DNA from: Acaryochloris sp. IP29b_bin.148 | GTDB taxonomy: Bacteria > Cyanobacteriota > Cyanobacteriia > Thermosynechococcales > Thermosynechococcaceae | NCBI RefSeq assembly: GCF_028285565.1 | Contig: NZ_JANQOY010000239.1 | Span: 25,845 to 89,844, forward strand | Length of the DNA stretch: 64,000 nt | Direction: 5' to 3' | Shown here: piece after piece, positions 46,742-55,707 of the stretch | How positions within the stretch are numbered: the first letter of the stretch is position 1 | Layout: the number at the start of each line of letters is the position of its first letter | Position numbers and translations under genes: made by a program | Notes under the pieces: model-generated | The model's database searches: none | Seen by the model: the letters and a program-made list of their open reading frames with translations, nothing else | Told to the model about the DNA's origin: nothing

Positions 46742-46783
46742 TAGGGATTCTGAATAGCACTACCTACCCAAACAGAATCCCTA
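46742..46783 (-). promoter_or_regulatory. intercistronic hairpin between pstS and pstC
   Basis: TAGGGATTCTG (46742-46752) and CAGAATCCCTA (46773-46783) are perfect 11-bp complements around a 20-base loop. There is no T-run on the minus side, so it more likely protects the pstS transcript end or lowers downstream expression than stops all transcription. Confidence 0.6.
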
Positions 46784-46798
46784 GATGAGTGGCGTTAA

Positions 46799-47830
46799 TT
46801 AAAGAACGTCACTCAATTTAACGCCAACTGTCTTTCCATCGGGGAAGACGGTTCCGGTTTTGCCTTCCTGGGCACGGGCCAACGCCTTGCCATAGATATC
46901 ATCTGGCATGGGGAAGTAACCCACATCAGCGACGAGTTCCTTGTTCGCGGGATCTAAGTAAAACTCAACGAAGGACTTCATTTCAGGGCGATCCATAGCC
47001 GCCTTGCTGACATAAATAAAGAGAGGGCGCGCTAGAGGAGAATAGGTTCCATCCAGAACTGTTTCATCGCTAGGGGTGATACAACCATCCCCCCCATCAA
47101 TTTGAAGTGCTTTGAGAGAATCCTTATTTTCCTCATAGTAGGAATAACCGAAGTAGCCCATGGCATTCTTATCTCCTGCAACACCACGGACAATGGTGTT
47201 GTCATCTTCACTAGTGGCAAAATCGCCTCGGCTCCCTTCCTCACCCGCAATTGCTTCATTGAAATAGTCAAAGGTACCTGAGTCTGTACCTGGTCCATAA
47301 AGGGTTAGAGGGGCATCTGGATACTCAGAATTGACCTGTTTCCACTTACTAATCTTGCCTTGAGCAGCCTTTTCCCAGGCGGTCTTTAGCTCATCGACAG
47401 TCATACATTCCGCCCAATCATTATCCTTATTGACAACAACAGACAGGGCATCATAGGCAACGGGTACTTCGATGTACTCGATATTCTTTTCCGCACACAA
47501 ATCTATTTCCTTTTGCTTAATGGGGCGGGATGCATTTGAGATTTCGGTTTCACCCGCACAGAACTTCTTGAAGCCCCCACCAGTACCAGACTTACCAACG
47601 GTTATCTTGACATCACTGTTGGCTAACTGGAATTCTTCGGCCATGGCCTCAGCGATGGGAAGAACCGTACTAGAACCATCAATCTTGATCTTTCCAGACA
47701 GATTCGCGTCGGAACCCGAGTTAGAAGGGCCTTCCGTGGATTCACTGCCTGCACAGGCAGATACGCTAGCAACTAAAACAGCTAGGGAAACATAGCGAAA
47801 TAATTTCATGGATTTATGCTTCAGAAACAT
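46799..47830 (-). CDS. pstS: phosphate-binding lipoprotein PstS (SphX-like)
   Basis: A 343-residue lipoprotein with lipobox VSAC after a short hydrophobic signal. The phosphate-binding fold shows [46 protein letters not shown], the [18 protein letters not shown] hinge region and [16 protein letters not shown]. This is the PstS/SphX group of cyanobacteria. ATG 47830 has AGGGAG upstream. ATG 47809 is also in frame and would leave a shorter signal. It is the first gene of pstSCAB. Confidence 0.94.
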   Translation of the reverse strand: MFLKHKSMKLFRYVSLAVLVASVSACAGSESTEGPSNSGSDANLSGKIKIDGSSTVLPIAEAMAEEFQLANSDVKITVGKSGTGGGFKKFCAGETEISNASRPIKQKEIDLCAEKNIEYIEVPVAYDALSVVVNKDNDWAECMTVDELKTAWEKAAQGKISKWKQVNSEYPDAPLTLYGPGTDSGTFDYFNEAIAGEEGSRGDFATSEDDNTIVRGVAGDKNAMGYFGYSYYEENKDSLKALQIDGGDGCITPSDETVLDGTYSPLARPLFIYVSKAAMDRPEMKSFVEFYLDPANKELVADVGYFPMPDDIYGKALARAQEGKTGTVFPDGKTVGVKLSDVL

Positions 47831-47903
47831 GGGCGTTAAATCTCCCTAACCACACAAGAATTAAGTATTAATATTCTACATTCCGTTGGAGAATATCTGA
47901 CGA

Positions 47904-47933
47904 AGGTAAAGAATAGGTTAAGTGAACGATAAG
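47904..47933 (-). promoter_or_regulatory. Pho box (SphR/PhoB site) of the pst operon
   Basis: On the minus strand the three 8-base repeats CTTATCGT, CTTAACCT and CTTTACCT follow each other with 3-base spacers (TCA and ATT), the 11-base period of cyanobacterial Pho boxes. The middle copy is the consensus. The box ends about 73 bases before pstS, and a TATTAA near 47865 could be the -10 box. It implies induction by phosphate starvation. Confidence 0.85.
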
Positions 47934-48073
47934 GTAGGCCTTCCCCTTGGAATAAGAGAAAGTAAATGATGGCCAAATAATGCTATGAGAACTTGGGATT
48001 GTGGTATTAACTAGGCTAACCTGCAATAGAAAAATCTAGCTTAAAATAATAGGGCAAAAGATCACCCTGGACC

Positions 48074-48346
48074 TTGATTAATGTGACTTCCTCCGATCTG
48101 CCAGAAGAACGCCCCAGTAGTCAATATCGCTATTTATATCCTCGTAGCCGATATCGAGGAGAATTTACACCTGCTAACCTTGCTTTTAATGCGAATCTTC
48201 AAGAATTTGCCCAGAAGGTTAATTTTATATGTGCTCTGGAAACCTCAGGAAAAATCTCTTCCTTGCAAGCCTATAAGGATATTAAAAGCCTTTGGAAACA
48301 GCTTAAAAGAAGCAAGAACAATTTGAAGATTAATCATCGCCATTGA
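48074..48346 (+). CDS. small conserved cyanobacterial protein (DUF7219-like)
   Basis: A 90-residue soluble protein. The segment YRGEFTPANLAFNANLQEFAQKV and the helix pair ending KSLWKQLKRS match a small family I recall in many cyanobacteria, but its function is unknown. No ATG fits: TTG 48074 or GTG 48083 must serve, and neither has a strong ribosome site. It is divergent from pstS, so its promoter lies next to the Pho box region. Confidence 0.7.
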   Translation: MINVTSSDLPEERPSSQYRYLYPRSRYRGEFTPANLAFNANLQEFAQKVNFICALETSGKISSLQAYKDIKSLWKQLKRSKNNLKINHRH

Positions 48347-48898
48347 GGTCAGTGATTTTCTTTTCTTGTACTTTTTAAGAAAAATTAAAATGATTCACAA
48401 ATAATCAACACTGAAGATAGGAATAGTCCTTATTTAAATTGAGTAAATTCAAGTAGAATCATGATTTATTCCTTTATAAAGCAATTTTCTGGATAAGCGT
48501 GGCGGAATTGTGAGTTCTATAACAAACTTTGGCGCTAAGCCAATCAATACCTAGTTTTGCTTGTATTCCTGCTCCATGACACTGCAGTGATCGGTACATC
48601 TATGACTAGCAGGGGAATACACAGCTGGATTAAGTTAAGGTTAATATAACTGTCAGACCATCGCTCAACGCTTGAAAAAGGCCGAGTGGTTCAGAGTGAG
48701 TAACGATATCTCACTGAACGCCAAATTCTTTCTGCTTTAAACTTTCATAGAATGAAATAGTTTATCCCTAATTCCTATCAGAAGATGCTGAGTACATATC
48801 TATATGATCTGCTCCCAATTACCTCTAAACTTTGATCAGTAAGGCTATTGGCTGATTTGCTTTTTTGACCGCCTTGTTTTGCATTGGGCTAATCCACT
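48347..48898. other. intergenic region before the CHAD gene
   Basis: 552 AT-rich bases with no supported ORF. It holds a weak Pho-like pair of repeats at 48627-48645. The rest shows nothing I can name. Confidence 0.5.
48627..48645 (-). promoter_or_regulatory. weak two-copy Pho-box-like repeat
   Basis: On the minus strand ATTAACCT and CTTAATCC are separated by three bases, matching the Pho box spacing but lacking a third copy. It lies 254 bases before the CHAD gene, which is on the opposite strand, so its relevance is doubtful. Confidence 0.3.
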
Positions 48899-49921
48899 AT
48901 GAAGATCCAGTCCCCCAAATCTGCAAAGACTCAGAAAAACAAGACACTGGATGCTCAATTCTCCTTGAGAGAAGTTGCTTATCGTGCGATTCAGAAGCAC
49001 GTTAAGAAATCAACTAAGTATGAGAAGGGAGTCTTAGCTGATCAGGATCCAGAAAATTTGCATCAGATGCGGGTCGGCATGCGTCGCTTGAGAACAGCGA
49101 TTGATGTATTTGCACCTGCCATTGACTTGCCTGTGGCTGCTCAGCAGTCCCGCATCACTACGATTGCGAAGCAATTAGGAAAGGTACGCGATCTCGATGT
49201 CTTGCACAGTTGGTTCCAACATTATTTAACGCTTGCGGATGCGAGTGTGGAAGAATCAGAGCAGATCCAGCAGGTGCTGGTTCGTCTTCATAGACGTCGG
49301 CAAAAAAAGTTTGCCCAGCTTCCTAAACTATTTAAGAGTAAAGTCTATCGTCAGTTTGTCTCTGCCTATCGAGACTGGCTCAATGAACCTCAATTCAATA
49401 CGGTCGCTGTCATGCCAGTTTTGGATGTTATTCCTGATCTGCTATTGCCGCTTCTCAGTCAGCTCTTTCTTCATCCTGGCTGGTTAGTGGCCACTGAAAC
49501 GATCGAAGGGCAGATATATCCCATGGTGGGAGTCACGATGGCATCCTTGGATCAGATTTTTGCAGCGGAGGGGGCAGAACTGCACGATTTGCGCAAACAG
49601 ATAAAGCGCGTTCGTTACCAGACGGAGTTTTTTATTCCTTTTTATGGCAAATCTTATCAGACTCAAACTCAAGGGTTTCGAACCCTACAGGAACTGTTAG
49701 GGCTTTTCCAAGATGAAGCAGTCTTAAATGAGTTTCTGGTTAAAGAATTGGGTTCAACTTGGCCCCACCGCTTGCCTGTTCTGGCCGCTCTACTACAAGA
49801 GGAGCGGTTCCGCAATTGGCAGCAGTGGCAAGCGTTACAGCGCAAGTATTTAGATCCTAAGTTTCGCCGAACGCTTAGCCGTCGCCTTATGTCCCCTACT
49901 GTGAAACTTAATCCCACCTGA
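48899..49921 (+). CDS. CHAD domain protein (polyphosphate-binding)
   Basis: A 340-residue helical protein. The CHAD hallmark histidines and basic residues are visible: LHQMRVGMRRLRTAIDVF, GKVRDLDVL and LHDLRKQIKRVRYQTEFF. CHAD domains bind inorganic polyphosphate. The length of about 320 residues corresponds to one complete domain without a fused CYTH phosphatase. Its location beside the phosphate transport operon fits a role in phosphate storage. Confidence 0.92.
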   Translation: MKIQSPKSAKTQKNKTLDAQFSLREVAYRAIQKHVKKSTKYEKGVLADQDPENLHQMRVGMRRLRTAIDVFAPAIDLPVAAQQSRITTIAKQLGKVRDLDVLHSWFQHYLTLADASVEESEQIQQVLVRLHRRRQKKFAQLPKLFKSKVYRQFVSAYRDWLNEPQFNTVAVMPVLDVIPDLLLPLLSQLFLHPGWLVATETIEGQIYPMVGVTMASLDQIFAAEGAELHDLRKQIKRVRYQTEFFIPFYGKSYQTQTQGFRTLQELLGLFQDEAVLNEFLVKELGSTWPHRLPVLAALLQEERFRNWQQWQALQRKYLDPKFRRTLSRRLMSPTVKLNPT

Positions 49922-49950
49922 TGTTAGGAGCAAACGGTGATGAACAATGT

Positions 49951-50490
49951 CTATGACAGAGCAGGACTGTCGGGGTGTAATTTATCCCAATCCCAGGCAT
50001 GTGGGTTAGTAGTGATGTATTGGTAGAAGGTGTGAAACGCAAACCGATGGGAGATAACATGCTGGTCAATCTCCTGTTGCCAGAGGGGCTGCTGCGGCAA
50101 TGTTCGAAGGTGGCTAATGCGTTGGGTTGTCGCCTTTTTAAAGGTTGAGATCCAATTGAGTAGCGGTTGCGATCTCACATTTATTTGATCCAGTTGAGGC
50201 TGCTGGGGCAGTTCTTCTATGGTATCCGCAGTCGCAATAATGCCGTGAATATGATTCGGCATCATCACCCAATGATGCAAGTCTATCTTTGAACAAGTTG
50301 CGCAAGACGTTTGCCATTCTTCTGCGACCAATTGACCCAGGTTACTCAGCTGCATTTCACCCTCAATCACCTCACCAAAAAGACATTCCCTCTCATGCGT
50401 ACACAGCGTAATGAAGTATGTCTCGGTCTGGGGATAGTTAGATTGCAAGGTCGATGTCGGTGGGTGAGGGCGGGATAAAGTCTTAGGCAC
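49951..50490 (-). CDS. degenerate Y1 (IS200-like/RAYT) transposase
   Basis: A 179-residue protein of the HUH tyrosine transposase fold. TETYFITLCTHERECLFGEVIEGEMQLS and the HUH motif in VMMPNHIHGIIA are clear. Where relatives read NYYEH, with the catalytic tyrosine, this protein reads EIDQH, so the nucleophile seems lost. It starts with GTG and has no good ribosome site. No REP or element ends are seen nearby. Probably an inactive relic or a repurposed protein. Confidence 0.8.
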   Translation of the reverse strand: MPKTLSRPHPPTSTLQSNYPQTETYFITLCTHERECLFGEVIEGEMQLSNLGQLVAEEWQTSCATCSKIDLHHWVMMPNHIHGIIATADTIEELPQQPQLDQINVRSQPLLNWISTFKKATTQRISHLRTLPQQPLWQQEIDQHVISHRFAFHTFYQYITTNPHAWDWDKLHPDSPALS

Positions 50491-50863
50491 GGAACGCTAC
50501 TGTGTAGATGGTCATAAAAAGCAAGCAATACCCTTAGAATGCCCACAAGCAAGATCAGCTCTAAAGGATATAAACATAAATTATGTTTGTAATTACTATT
50601 GTTTAATGCTTGTTAATTCACACTTGTAGTATGACTAATTTTTACGATTAATGTCGTTTCTTCTGATACAAAACCTAGTCGTCAATATCCTGAAGAATTC
50701 TATACAAAGACAAACATTTATTAATCTGATTGCCATCAGTAAATACGCGCAAATGATGTCAACGAAGAGTGAGTCCACTCGATAAGAAAACGTTAGAGGG
50801 ATCAGCTTCTACTCCCTATCAGCCTTTGCCTGCTGTAACCTAGACCTTGTTTAGATGGGGTGC
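50491..50863. other. intergenic region
   Basis: 373 AT-rich bases between the transposase relic and the J-domain gene, both on the minus strand. No gene, repeat or clear terminator was recognised. Confidence 0.5.
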
Positions 50864-51640
50864 CTAAAACACCATTTCTAGTTTTTTAAAGTCCTGCTCT
50901 ATTTCCGCCCATAGAGATTTATTATGTGGATCAGTATTCAGAGCTTTTTTTAAGTAAGCTCTAGCTTGATTAAGCTTTCGCTCACGAATGAGTTGACGCC
51001 CCCAAGATTGGTAAATAATAGCCTGCCATTGTCTCACTTCGGCATCTTCGGGTAAGCGTTGGGCTAAAGCCTCAATCAATGCGACTGCTCGTGGGAACCG
51101 CTGACTTTGAATCAGGTCCTGCAGTTGTCGATAAGAATCCACCTTCAGCTTCACTTCGTTAGGGGACAAGGGCGTTGTCCGAGCACGTGGCATTTGTGCA
51201 GGGGGCGTTTGTGTAGAAGGGTTGGGTGGGTTGACTCGCTGAGGGGGAGGGGCAGGCTGCCGACGCTGGGTGGTAGAGGTAGCAGGTGAAGCGGGTGATT
51301 TGTGAACAGGGGGTTGACGTCGAGGTTGTTGCTGAGCAGAGGGAGCGGGTTTTGCAGGTTGTCGGGTAGAAACTTTGACTTGAGGAGATGGCCGGGTTTT
51401 GACGGTATGCCGTGGCGTGCGGGTAGCAGTGACCGTCTCGTGTTGGGACGCAGGCGGAACAACTTTTTGGAGTGTTTTGTAGGCTTCTGTGACCTGGATA
51501 AACTTTTCGTGGGCCAGCTCATCGCCCGGATTGATATCAGGATGCCATTGCCTAGCTAGCCGTCGATAGGAGGCTTTGAGATCATCAATGTTAGCTCTAG
51601 ATGTGAGTTGTAGCAGGCGATAGCAGTCTGCGATATCCAT
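50864..51640 (-). CDS. J-domain protein with proline-rich linker and TPR-like C-terminus
   Basis: A 258-residue protein. Residues 1-63 are a J domain with HPD (RQWHPDINPGDELAHEKF) that should stimulate an Hsp70. Residues 65-150 are a low-complexity P/Q/T/S linker (QPAKPAPSAQQQPRRQPPV). The end (about 155-258) is two TPR-like helix pairs (LNQARAYLKKALNTDPHNKSLW). There is no zinc finger, so it is not a canonical DnaJ. Confidence 0.88.
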   Translation of the reverse strand: MDIADCYRLLQLTSRANIDDLKASYRRLARQWHPDINPGDELAHEKFIQVTEAYKTLQKVVPPASQHETVTATRTPRHTVKTRPSPQVKVSTRQPAKPAPSAQQQPRRQPPVHKSPASPATSTTQRRQPAPPPQRVNPPNPSTQTPPAQMPRARTTPLSPNEVKLKVDSYRQLQDLIQSQRFPRAVALIEALAQRLPEDAEVRQWQAIIYQSWGRQLIRERKLNQARAYLKKALNTDPHNKSLWAEIEQDFKKLEMVF

Positions 51641-51927
51641 GTGTTTTTACAGTCAGAAAACCCTTACTCTAAATTTAGATCACATTCAAGTGATCCTTAA
51701 TGACGTTCTTACTCTCTATATAGTTGTCACTTGCTACTCATTTCTTTCACGAATAGCGAATCTGTTTACGTTGAACCACCGTAACATTTTTAAGTTGCGG
51801 AATGATTTTTATGAGGATTGGCTTGCCCCCACCACAGCACTATGATTAGCCTACCCCGCAAATGGTCCTGGTCATTCCCCAGCATCAAAGACGCTCAACC
51901 CTCTAGGCCCAGATAGAGAGCTGGACA

Positions 51928-52431
51928 ATGGAGACTTTACCGATAATGCAATTCCCGTTTCAAAAAATTATATCTGGAGGCCAGACGGGGGCAGACCGGG
52001 CAGCACTAGATTGGGCCATCGCGGTTGGCCTTGCACAAGGGGGATGGTGCCCTCGTGGTCGCCGGGCTGAAGATGGTCGCATTCCAGATGTCTATAATCT
52101 GCAAGAGACAGCTGCTTCGGACTATGCGATTCGAACTGAATGGAACGTTCGCGACTCAGATGCCACCATCATTTTTTCTATTGCCGATGTCCTCACAGGT
52201 GGAACCCAACTGACCCAACGGTTAGCCCTTAAATACCATCAGCCCTGGGTACAGGTATACGCCGGAATGGGGACACAGCAGGCTGCTGCCAGGCTGTACG
52301 ATTTTGTTGTGCAAACGCCCATCGCAACCCTGAATATGGCCGGTCCTCGGCAATCAGAGGAGCCTTTAATTGGTGAGTTTGTGACCCAAGTCATGAATGC
52401 GGCCTTTGGTCTAGCCACGGATGACAGTTGA
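51928..52431 (+). CDS. putative molybdenum carrier (SLOG/YpsA-like) protein
   Basis: A 167-residue Rossmann-like protein. The motif KIISGGQTGADRAALDWAI and the following GWCPRGRRAEDGRIP, SDATIIFS and TGGTQLTQRLA match the putative molybdenum carrier family, a member of the SLOG nucleotide-binding superfamily. The name comes from a structure with bound metal, and the role is not settled. ATG 51928 and ATG 51946 are both possible starts. Confidence 0.88.
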   Translation: METLPIMQFPFQKIISGGQTGADRAALDWAIAVGLAQGGWCPRGRRAEDGRIPDVYNLQETAASDYAIRTEWNVRDSDATIIFSIADVLTGGTQLTQRLALKYHQPWVQVYAGMGTQQAAARLYDFVVQTPIATLNMAGPRQSEEPLIGEFVTQVMNAAFGLATDDS

Positions 52432-52599
52432 ACGGCTTGTTTAATCCTTTGTTTGCAACCCTCTTGCAAATAGCTAAGGTTGAACTTAATGCCATTGGAC
52501 CCAGGGCAAGGTACACTCAGGCGAGCAAACTTTGCAGAAATGGCTTCAGGTTATTGCAGAATACTGAGTCCAATGATGCGATAAATCCCAAGCTCAGAA

Positions 52600-52875
52600 T
52601 TAAGAAGCTGCAGCTTCAGGAAGTTCTTCCCAAGGATCTTCAACAAAAGTGACTTTAGCTGGGTCAGTTTCTTGAATAAGCTTCAATTCCATTAGTTCTT
52701 CAATTAATTCAATCAACGTATCTAAAGAATTATTCGCTTTGATTAGAAGTTGTGGCAGGGTGGCATTGCCCTGTTGTTGGGCAATAAATTGAAGCAGTTG
52801 AAGAGCAGGTTCACTAACATCCTGATGGACGCTGTAGCGAATGTGAGTAAGTGAGGAAAGTTTGCTCCGAGGCAT
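52600..52875 (-). CDS. small helical protein of unknown function
   Basis: A 91-residue acidic protein, mainly helical (PALQLLQFIAQQQGNATLPQLLIKANNSLDTLIELIEELMELKLIQ), with a winged-helix-like pattern. A good ribosome site, GGAG, lies 6 bases before ATG 52875, which supports it as a real gene. I do not recognise the family. Confidence 0.65.
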   Translation of the reverse strand: MPRSKLSSLTHIRYSVHQDVSEPALQLLQFIAQQQGNATLPQLLIKANNSLDTLIELIEELMELKLIQETDPAKVTFVEDPWEELPEAAAS

Positions 52876-53429
52876 ATTAGTCTCCGATGATTATCTGCTA
52901 AGGACCCATTAATGCCATTGCTAAAAAAGGCACTCTGTTACTCTTAGGATGCCCAGAATGAGTAGAGATAACAAAGTTAGAAATATAGATCTTTTTTAAG
53001 ATTATCGGCACGGCTTGAAGAAAAACTTTTTCTTTCCAAATCATGTTGTTGACTAAAACAGTTAGGTTGCTCAGGTGTAAAAGTGACTAGGCGTGCTTGG
53101 ATAATGGGAAAAATCGGCAGGGTAGTCCTTTTCTCTGGAATATCGCAGTAGGCTTCAGTCTGGGAACAACTGGCTGAAGAATGAGGGGATTAGGATAACC
53201 GCTCAGAAGACGCTAAAGAATAGCTGGTTTTAGGGGAGTGGAATCTGTACCGTCGATGATCAGCCCTATCGTTTATGATGGTTAGGTCTTCTGTTGCTGG
53301 TGAGATGGGTCAACTCGTCGCCACAAGCTGGCCCAGACTTCCACCTTTGCGTCCTGGGTATACCCACGTGCCTTCTGTTGTCTGATTTGATGTGATGCCA
53401 TCAAATCTGGTTTTGTAAGTCTTTTTCCT
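52876..53429. other. long leader region of the RNA helicase gene
   Basis: 554 bases between divergent genes. The part before the helicase gene ends in a perfect 9-bp hairpin at 53384-53407. A long untranslated leader is common for cold-regulated helicase genes, and the promoter could not be placed. Confidence 0.5.
53384..53407 (+). promoter_or_regulatory. hairpin in the RNA helicase leader
   Basis: GATTTGATG (53384-53392) and CATCAAATC (53399-53407) pair perfectly around a 6-base loop, ending 22 bases before ATG 53430 and followed by TGGTTTTG. It could act as a temperature-sensitive or autoregulated structure controlling ribosome access. Confidence 0.5.
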
Positions 53430-55145
53430 ATGTCAATCTCTACTTTGTCTCGGTTTGCCGATCTTGCGATCGCACCTCCGTTACTGCAAGCCGTCGAAGA
53501 AGTCGGCTATGAATCTCCCTCTCCGATCCAGGCCCAAAGTATTCCCCCCTTACTGGCAGGTCGGGATCTGCTCGGCCAAGCCCAAACTGGAACGGGGAAA
53601 ACTGCAGCCTTTGCCCTACCGCTGCTGAGCAAGCTCGATCTATCTCTGGTCCATCCGCAAATTCTGGTCTTAGCGCCCACCCGAGAGTTAGCGATTCAGG
53701 TGGCAGAAGCGATGCAGACCTATGCTCGCCATCTGCCTGGCTTTCATATCGCTACTCTTTATGGTGGGCAGAATATCAGCACCCAGCTCCGCCAACTCCG
53801 TCGCGGCGTTCATGCCGTTGTGGGCACGCCCGGACGACTGATCGATCATCTACTACGCGGCACTCTCAAGCTCGATAACTTATCTACCGTGGTGCTAGAT
53901 GAAGCCGACGAAATGCTGCGCATGGGCTTTATTGAAGATGTTGAAAAAATCCTCGACGCCACGCCGAGCGGACGGCAGGTCGCCTTATTCTCCGCTACCA
54001 TGCCCTCTGCAATTCGACGCGTGGCTCAACGACATCTCAAGGATCCTGTTGAGATTAAAATCAAGTCGAAAACCGCCACGGTTTCCACCGTCACCCAACG
54101 CTATTGGCAAGTGCGCGGTCTGAGCAAACTCGATGCCCTAACCCGCATCCTAGAAGTGGAAGACTTTGAAGCCATGCTGGTTTTCGTGCGCACTAAAGTG
54201 ATGGCCGCCGAACTAGCCGAGAAGCTAGAGGCCAGAGGCTATTCCAGTGCGGTCCTTAGTGGTGATATTAGTCAGCCTTTGCGAGAAAAAACCATCGATC
54301 GGATCAAATCCGGTCGGTTAGATATTATCGTGGCCACGGACGTCGCGGCTCGCGGCCTAGACGTAGAGCGGATTAGCCATGTAATTAATTATGATATTCC
54401 CTACGATACGGAAACCTATGTGCATCGCATTGGCCGCACAGGGCGCGCTGGAAGACAGGGGGATGCGATTCTGTTTGTGTCTTCGCGGGAAAAGCGGATG
54501 CTGCGCTCCATTGAGCAGGCCACCCGCCAGCCGATTCAACCGATGCAAATTCCCAGTCATGCGGACATTGCTGATCGGCGAATTGTCCAATTTAAACAGT
54601 TGATCACCGATACCTTAGAAGATCAAGATCTCGGCTTCTTTGAAGATTTAATCTCCAATTATCAGCAAGATCAAGACTTAAGCCTGCGGGAAATTGCAGC
54701 GTCTCTGGCCTATCTGGTGCAAAAAGATAAGCCCTTGGTGCCCCCGGAAGAAGATTTATCCTCAGACAGTCACGCAGTTCAAACCAGCAACTGGGCCGCT
54801 GATTTGGGCAAACCCTCCCATCAGCAGATGCAGCTATTCCGCATTGAGGTGGGACGTCAGCATGAGGTAAAGCCGAAGAATATCGTGGGTGCGATCGCAA
54901 ATGAAGTCAACCTTGCCCCTCGCTATATCGGTCAAATCAAGCTCTTTGATACCTTCAGTACGGTGTACTTGCCCGCTTGCATGCCCAAAGCCGTCTTTCA
55001 GCACCTCAAGCAGGTGAGGGTTCGGGGGCAAAAACTCAATATCAGTCCCTGTGCCAAAGAGGAACGGACCCATCGGCGTTCCGCTCAGCGCGCCCGCAAA
55101 CACAAACATAAAAAGCATGCCAAGGCTAAAGCCGCAAAACGTTAA
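53430..55145 (+). CDS. DEAD-box ATP-dependent RNA helicase (CrhR/CsdA-like)
   Basis: A 571-residue helicase. The Q motif precedes AQTGTGKT (Walker A), then PTRELAIQ, TPGRLIDH, VLDEADEMLRMGF, FSATMP, DVAARGLD and HRIGRTGRAG, all intact. A C-terminal DbpA-type RNA-binding domain (KNIVGAIANEVNLAPRYIGQIKLFDTFSTVYLP) and a basic tail rich in K, R and H complete it. This matches the CsdA/CrhR group that unwinds RNA in the cold. It stands alone after a 554-base leader. Confidence 0.95.
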   Translation: MSISTLSRFADLAIAPPLLQAVEEVGYESPSPIQAQSIPPLLAGRDLLGQAQTGTGKTAAFALPLLSKLDLSLVHPQILVLAPTRELAIQVAEAMQTYARHLPGFHIATLYGGQNISTQLRQLRRGVHAVVGTPGRLIDHLLRGTLKLDNLSTVVLDEADEMLRMGFIEDVEKILDATPSGRQVALFSATMPSAIRRVAQRHLKDPVEIKIKSKTATVSTVTQRYWQVRGLSKLDALTRILEVEDFEAMLVFVRTKVMAAELAEKLEARGYSSAVLSGDISQPLREKTIDRIKSGRLDIIVATDVAARGLDVERISHVINYDIPYDTETYVHRIGRTGRAGRQGDAILFVSSREKRMLRSIEQATRQPIQPMQIPSHADIADRRIVQFKQLITDTLEDQDLGFFEDLISNYQQDQDLSLREIAASLAYLVQKDKPLVPPEEDLSSDSHAVQTSNWAADLGKPSHQQMQLFRIEVGRQHEVKPKNIVGAIANEVNLAPRYIGQIKLFDTFSTVYLPACMPKAVFQHLKQVRVRGQKLNISPCAKEERTHRRSAQRARKHKHKKHAKAKAAKR

Positions 55146-55164
55146 GCCCGGTTAACTCTCGCGC

Positions 55165-55707
55165 CTATTGTTCAATGATGGTCTTTAGATTGGCCAATCC
55201 CGTTTCGTAGTCTTGACCGACCGCACTATCGATCACAAATCTAAAATAGGTGCTCAGCGGCTGCATCAGCAGGGGAACACCGGCTCTCAAATCGGTATCC
55301 AGCGACCAAACCACCAGCGTGTCATCGTCCTGGGGGGTGAGCTTAAACGCCGCTTCGGCCTGGCCCTGCGTCCCGAAATCCAGATGAGTTTTAACCTCAC
55401 TGGGCGAGGTCAAAGCCGTGATCTCCTGGGTGCCTGTTCCCACCATGGGATCTTCGCTCTGCCAATGCATGGTTTGTCCCACGTCCGTCCCAGCAACCGT
55501 TAGAACCATATTGGGGTCCATCTTTGCCCAAGGAGACCAAGATGACCATTGAGTTAAGTCGCTAACCAAGGGATAAATATCAGTTGGGCGGGCATGGATG
55601 GCGAGACTTCGTTCCACATGGACGGTGCTGGGAAGAATAAACCCACCTAAAAATACGATGACAAACAGCCCCAGCACTCCACCCATGACCCGTTTAAAAA
55701 GAGACAT
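55165..55707 (-). CDS. SRPBCC-fold (polyketide cyclase-like) membrane-anchored protein
   Basis: A 180-residue protein with one N-terminal helix (about 8-28) and a Bet v 1-like SRPBCC domain (TVHVERSLAIHARPTDIYPLVSDLTQWSSWSPWAKMDPNM). The helix-grip fold binds hydrophobic ligands. The motif WSSWSPW is common in this group. Ligand and role are unknown. Confidence 0.87.
   Translation of the reverse strand: MSLFKRVMGGVLGLFVIVFLGGFILPSTVHVERSLAIHARPTDIYPLVSDLTQWSSWSPWAKMDPNMVLTVAGTDVGQTMHWQSEDPMVGTGTQEITALTSPSEVKTHLDFGTQGQAEAAFKLTPQDDDTLVVWSLDTDLRAGVPLLMQPLSTYFRFVIDSAVGQDYETGLANLKTIIEQ

Noticed and set aside
51639..51845. Plus-strand 68-codon frame
   Set aside because: Starts inside the divergent J-domain gene start, has no ribosome site and no recognisable content.
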